Assembly: GCA_946887155.1 (NCBI GenBank)
Contig: CAMPKM010000157.1
Span: 1-6,866, forward strand
Length of the DNA stretch: 6,866 bases
Direction of reading: 5' to 3'
Origin: an uncultured Gemmatimonadota bacterium
Lineage (GTDB): Bacteria > Gemmatimonadota > Gemmatimonadetes > Gemmatimonadales > Gemmatimonadaceae
Below the pieces are notes generated by a model. It was not told the DNA's origin. It was given only the letters and a program-made list of their open reading frames with translations, and searched no databases. The translations under genes were made by a program, and so were the position numbers. How positions within the stretch are numbered: position 1 is the first letter of the stretch; each line of letters starts with the position of its first letter. Positions 6,139 through 6,866 of this stretch are shown in pieces.

Positions 6139-6866
6139 ATGACGCCGCCCGAACTCCTGCGATTCTTTCACGCCGAAGCGCGCGAATACCTCGACACGGT
6201 CGAGGATCTCGTGGAGGATGATGAATCGTTCGAGCCCGCGGCATTCGTGGCCGCGTCGCGCGCCCTGCGCGGCAGCGCCACCATGGCCAGGCTCCCGCGC
6301 ATCGCCGACATCGCGCTGGCGATGGAACGGATCGCCAATGGCGTTCGCGACGGCGAAGTGGCCTGGACGGAAGACCTGCGGACCGAGCTCGCCGGCAGCA
6401 TCATCGACCTCAGGCGGTTCGTCGACGTCAGCACACGCTGGGAACCCGACGATGACCGCCGGGCCATCGAACGACTGACGTCGCTCCGGTCGTTCCTGCC
6501 GGCCGGTCGCCTGACGCCGCGGACTCCTGTCGCGGGGACGGCACCGATTTTTATTGCGCTCCAGGCGGCGGCCATCGCCACAGACCTGGCGGCGTTTCAG
6601 GAAAACCAGGCAGAACGAACGATCGTCGACGACGTCGTGAATCGCCTGCGAAGTCTGCGTGGCATTGCCGGCGTGTCCGACCATCCGCCGCTCGGCGAAG
6701 TGTCCGATGCCGTCGAGCGGACACTGCGTGAAATCGCACCGGACGCGCTGCTGCGCGAGAGCGACCTCGAGTTGCTCGATGCCGCGGCCGCCGTGTTCCG
6801 CCGCGCCTCGTCGGAACTCCGGACGCGTGGACGATTCGAGAGTTCAGCGCCGGAGGTCGATCGCTT
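6139..6866 (+). CDS. HPt-like protein with two degenerate histidine phosphotransfer modules (3' end outside window)
   Basis: The open frame runs from ATG 6139 to the window edge: 242 codons, C-terminus missing. Residues 1-100 look like a CheA/ChpA-type HPt helical bundle: ELLRFFHAEAREYLDTVEDL, then AASRALRGSATMARLPRIADIA and AMERIANGVRDGE. The HPt signature is normally H-x-L-K/R-G-S-A. Here it reads R-A-L-R-G-S-A, so Arg41 replaces the phospho-accepting His. A second, weaker module (about 135-232) has VVNRLRSLRGIAGV, with Arg171 at the same place. Both lack the phosphorylatable residue but keep the L-R-G core. The gene starts 12 nt after pdxJ, in the same frame, with no clear Shine-Dalgarno, so it is probably co-transcribed. 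Canonical HPt, kinase or receiver domains could follow beyond the window, as in ChpA-like hybrids. A scaffold role like that of FimL is a possible alternative. Confidence 0.75.
   Translation, partial: MTPPELLRFFHAEAREYLDTVEDLVEDDESFEPAAFVAASRALRGSATMARLPRIADIALAMERIANGVRDGEVAWTEDLRTELAGSIIDLRRFVDVSTRWEPDDDRRAIERLTSLRSFLPAGRLTPRTPVAGTAPIFIALQAAAIATDLAAFQENQAERTIVDDVVNRLRSLRGIAGVSDHPPLGEVSDAVERTLREIAPDALLRESDLELLDAAAAVFRRASSELRTRGRFESSAPEVDR

Noticed and set aside
5275..6684. A 469-residue minus-strand frame opposite pdxJ and the HPt-like gene
   Set aside because: It spans two well-supported plus-strand genes and has the Arg/Gly/Asp-rich composition of antisense frames in high-GC DNA.

Overview
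The window is GC-rich, densely packed bacterial DNA holding seven protein-coding genes, two of them cut by the window edges. I see no tRNA, rRNA, CRISPR array, insertion sequence or phage gene. The DUF4159 and DUF4175-type pair, high GC, a methylmalonyl-CoA epimerase and an Escherichia coli-type PdxJ would fit Gemmatimonadota or a neighbouring deep-branching phylum. That placement is an inference from gene content, not a proof.

Left part, minus strand (4332 down to 1): four genes run in one direction in the order trxA (thioredoxin), rsmI (16S rRNA 2'-O-methyltransferase), a secreted DUF4159 protein, and a DUF4175-like membrane protein that leaves the window. Spacing is 20 nt, then a 1-nt overlap, then a 4-nt overlap, so this looks like one operon with translational coupling. 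The DUF4175-like protein has three membrane helices, a long extracytoplasmic part, a long coiled coil and an extreme Gln/Gly tail.

Middle: an 84-nt divergent gap (4333-4416) separates trxA from a plus-strand methylmalonyl-CoA epimerase gene. That gene converges on a small minus-strand lipoprotein gene, with a GC-rich hairpin between their stop codons.

Right part, plus strand: a 92-nt divergent gap leads to pdxJ (pyridoxine 5'-phosphate synthase). Twelve bases after its stop begins a gene whose visible 242 residues look like two HPt (histidine phosphotransfer) modules. Both carry Arg where the phospho-accepting His should be. This is the most unusual observation in the window. Its meaning depends on the unseen C-terminal part.

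Most genes are housekeeping: redox, ribosome maturation, propionate/odd-chain metabolism and vitamin B6. The less understood parts are the DUF4159/DUF4175 pair, the lipoprotein and the HPt-like protein.
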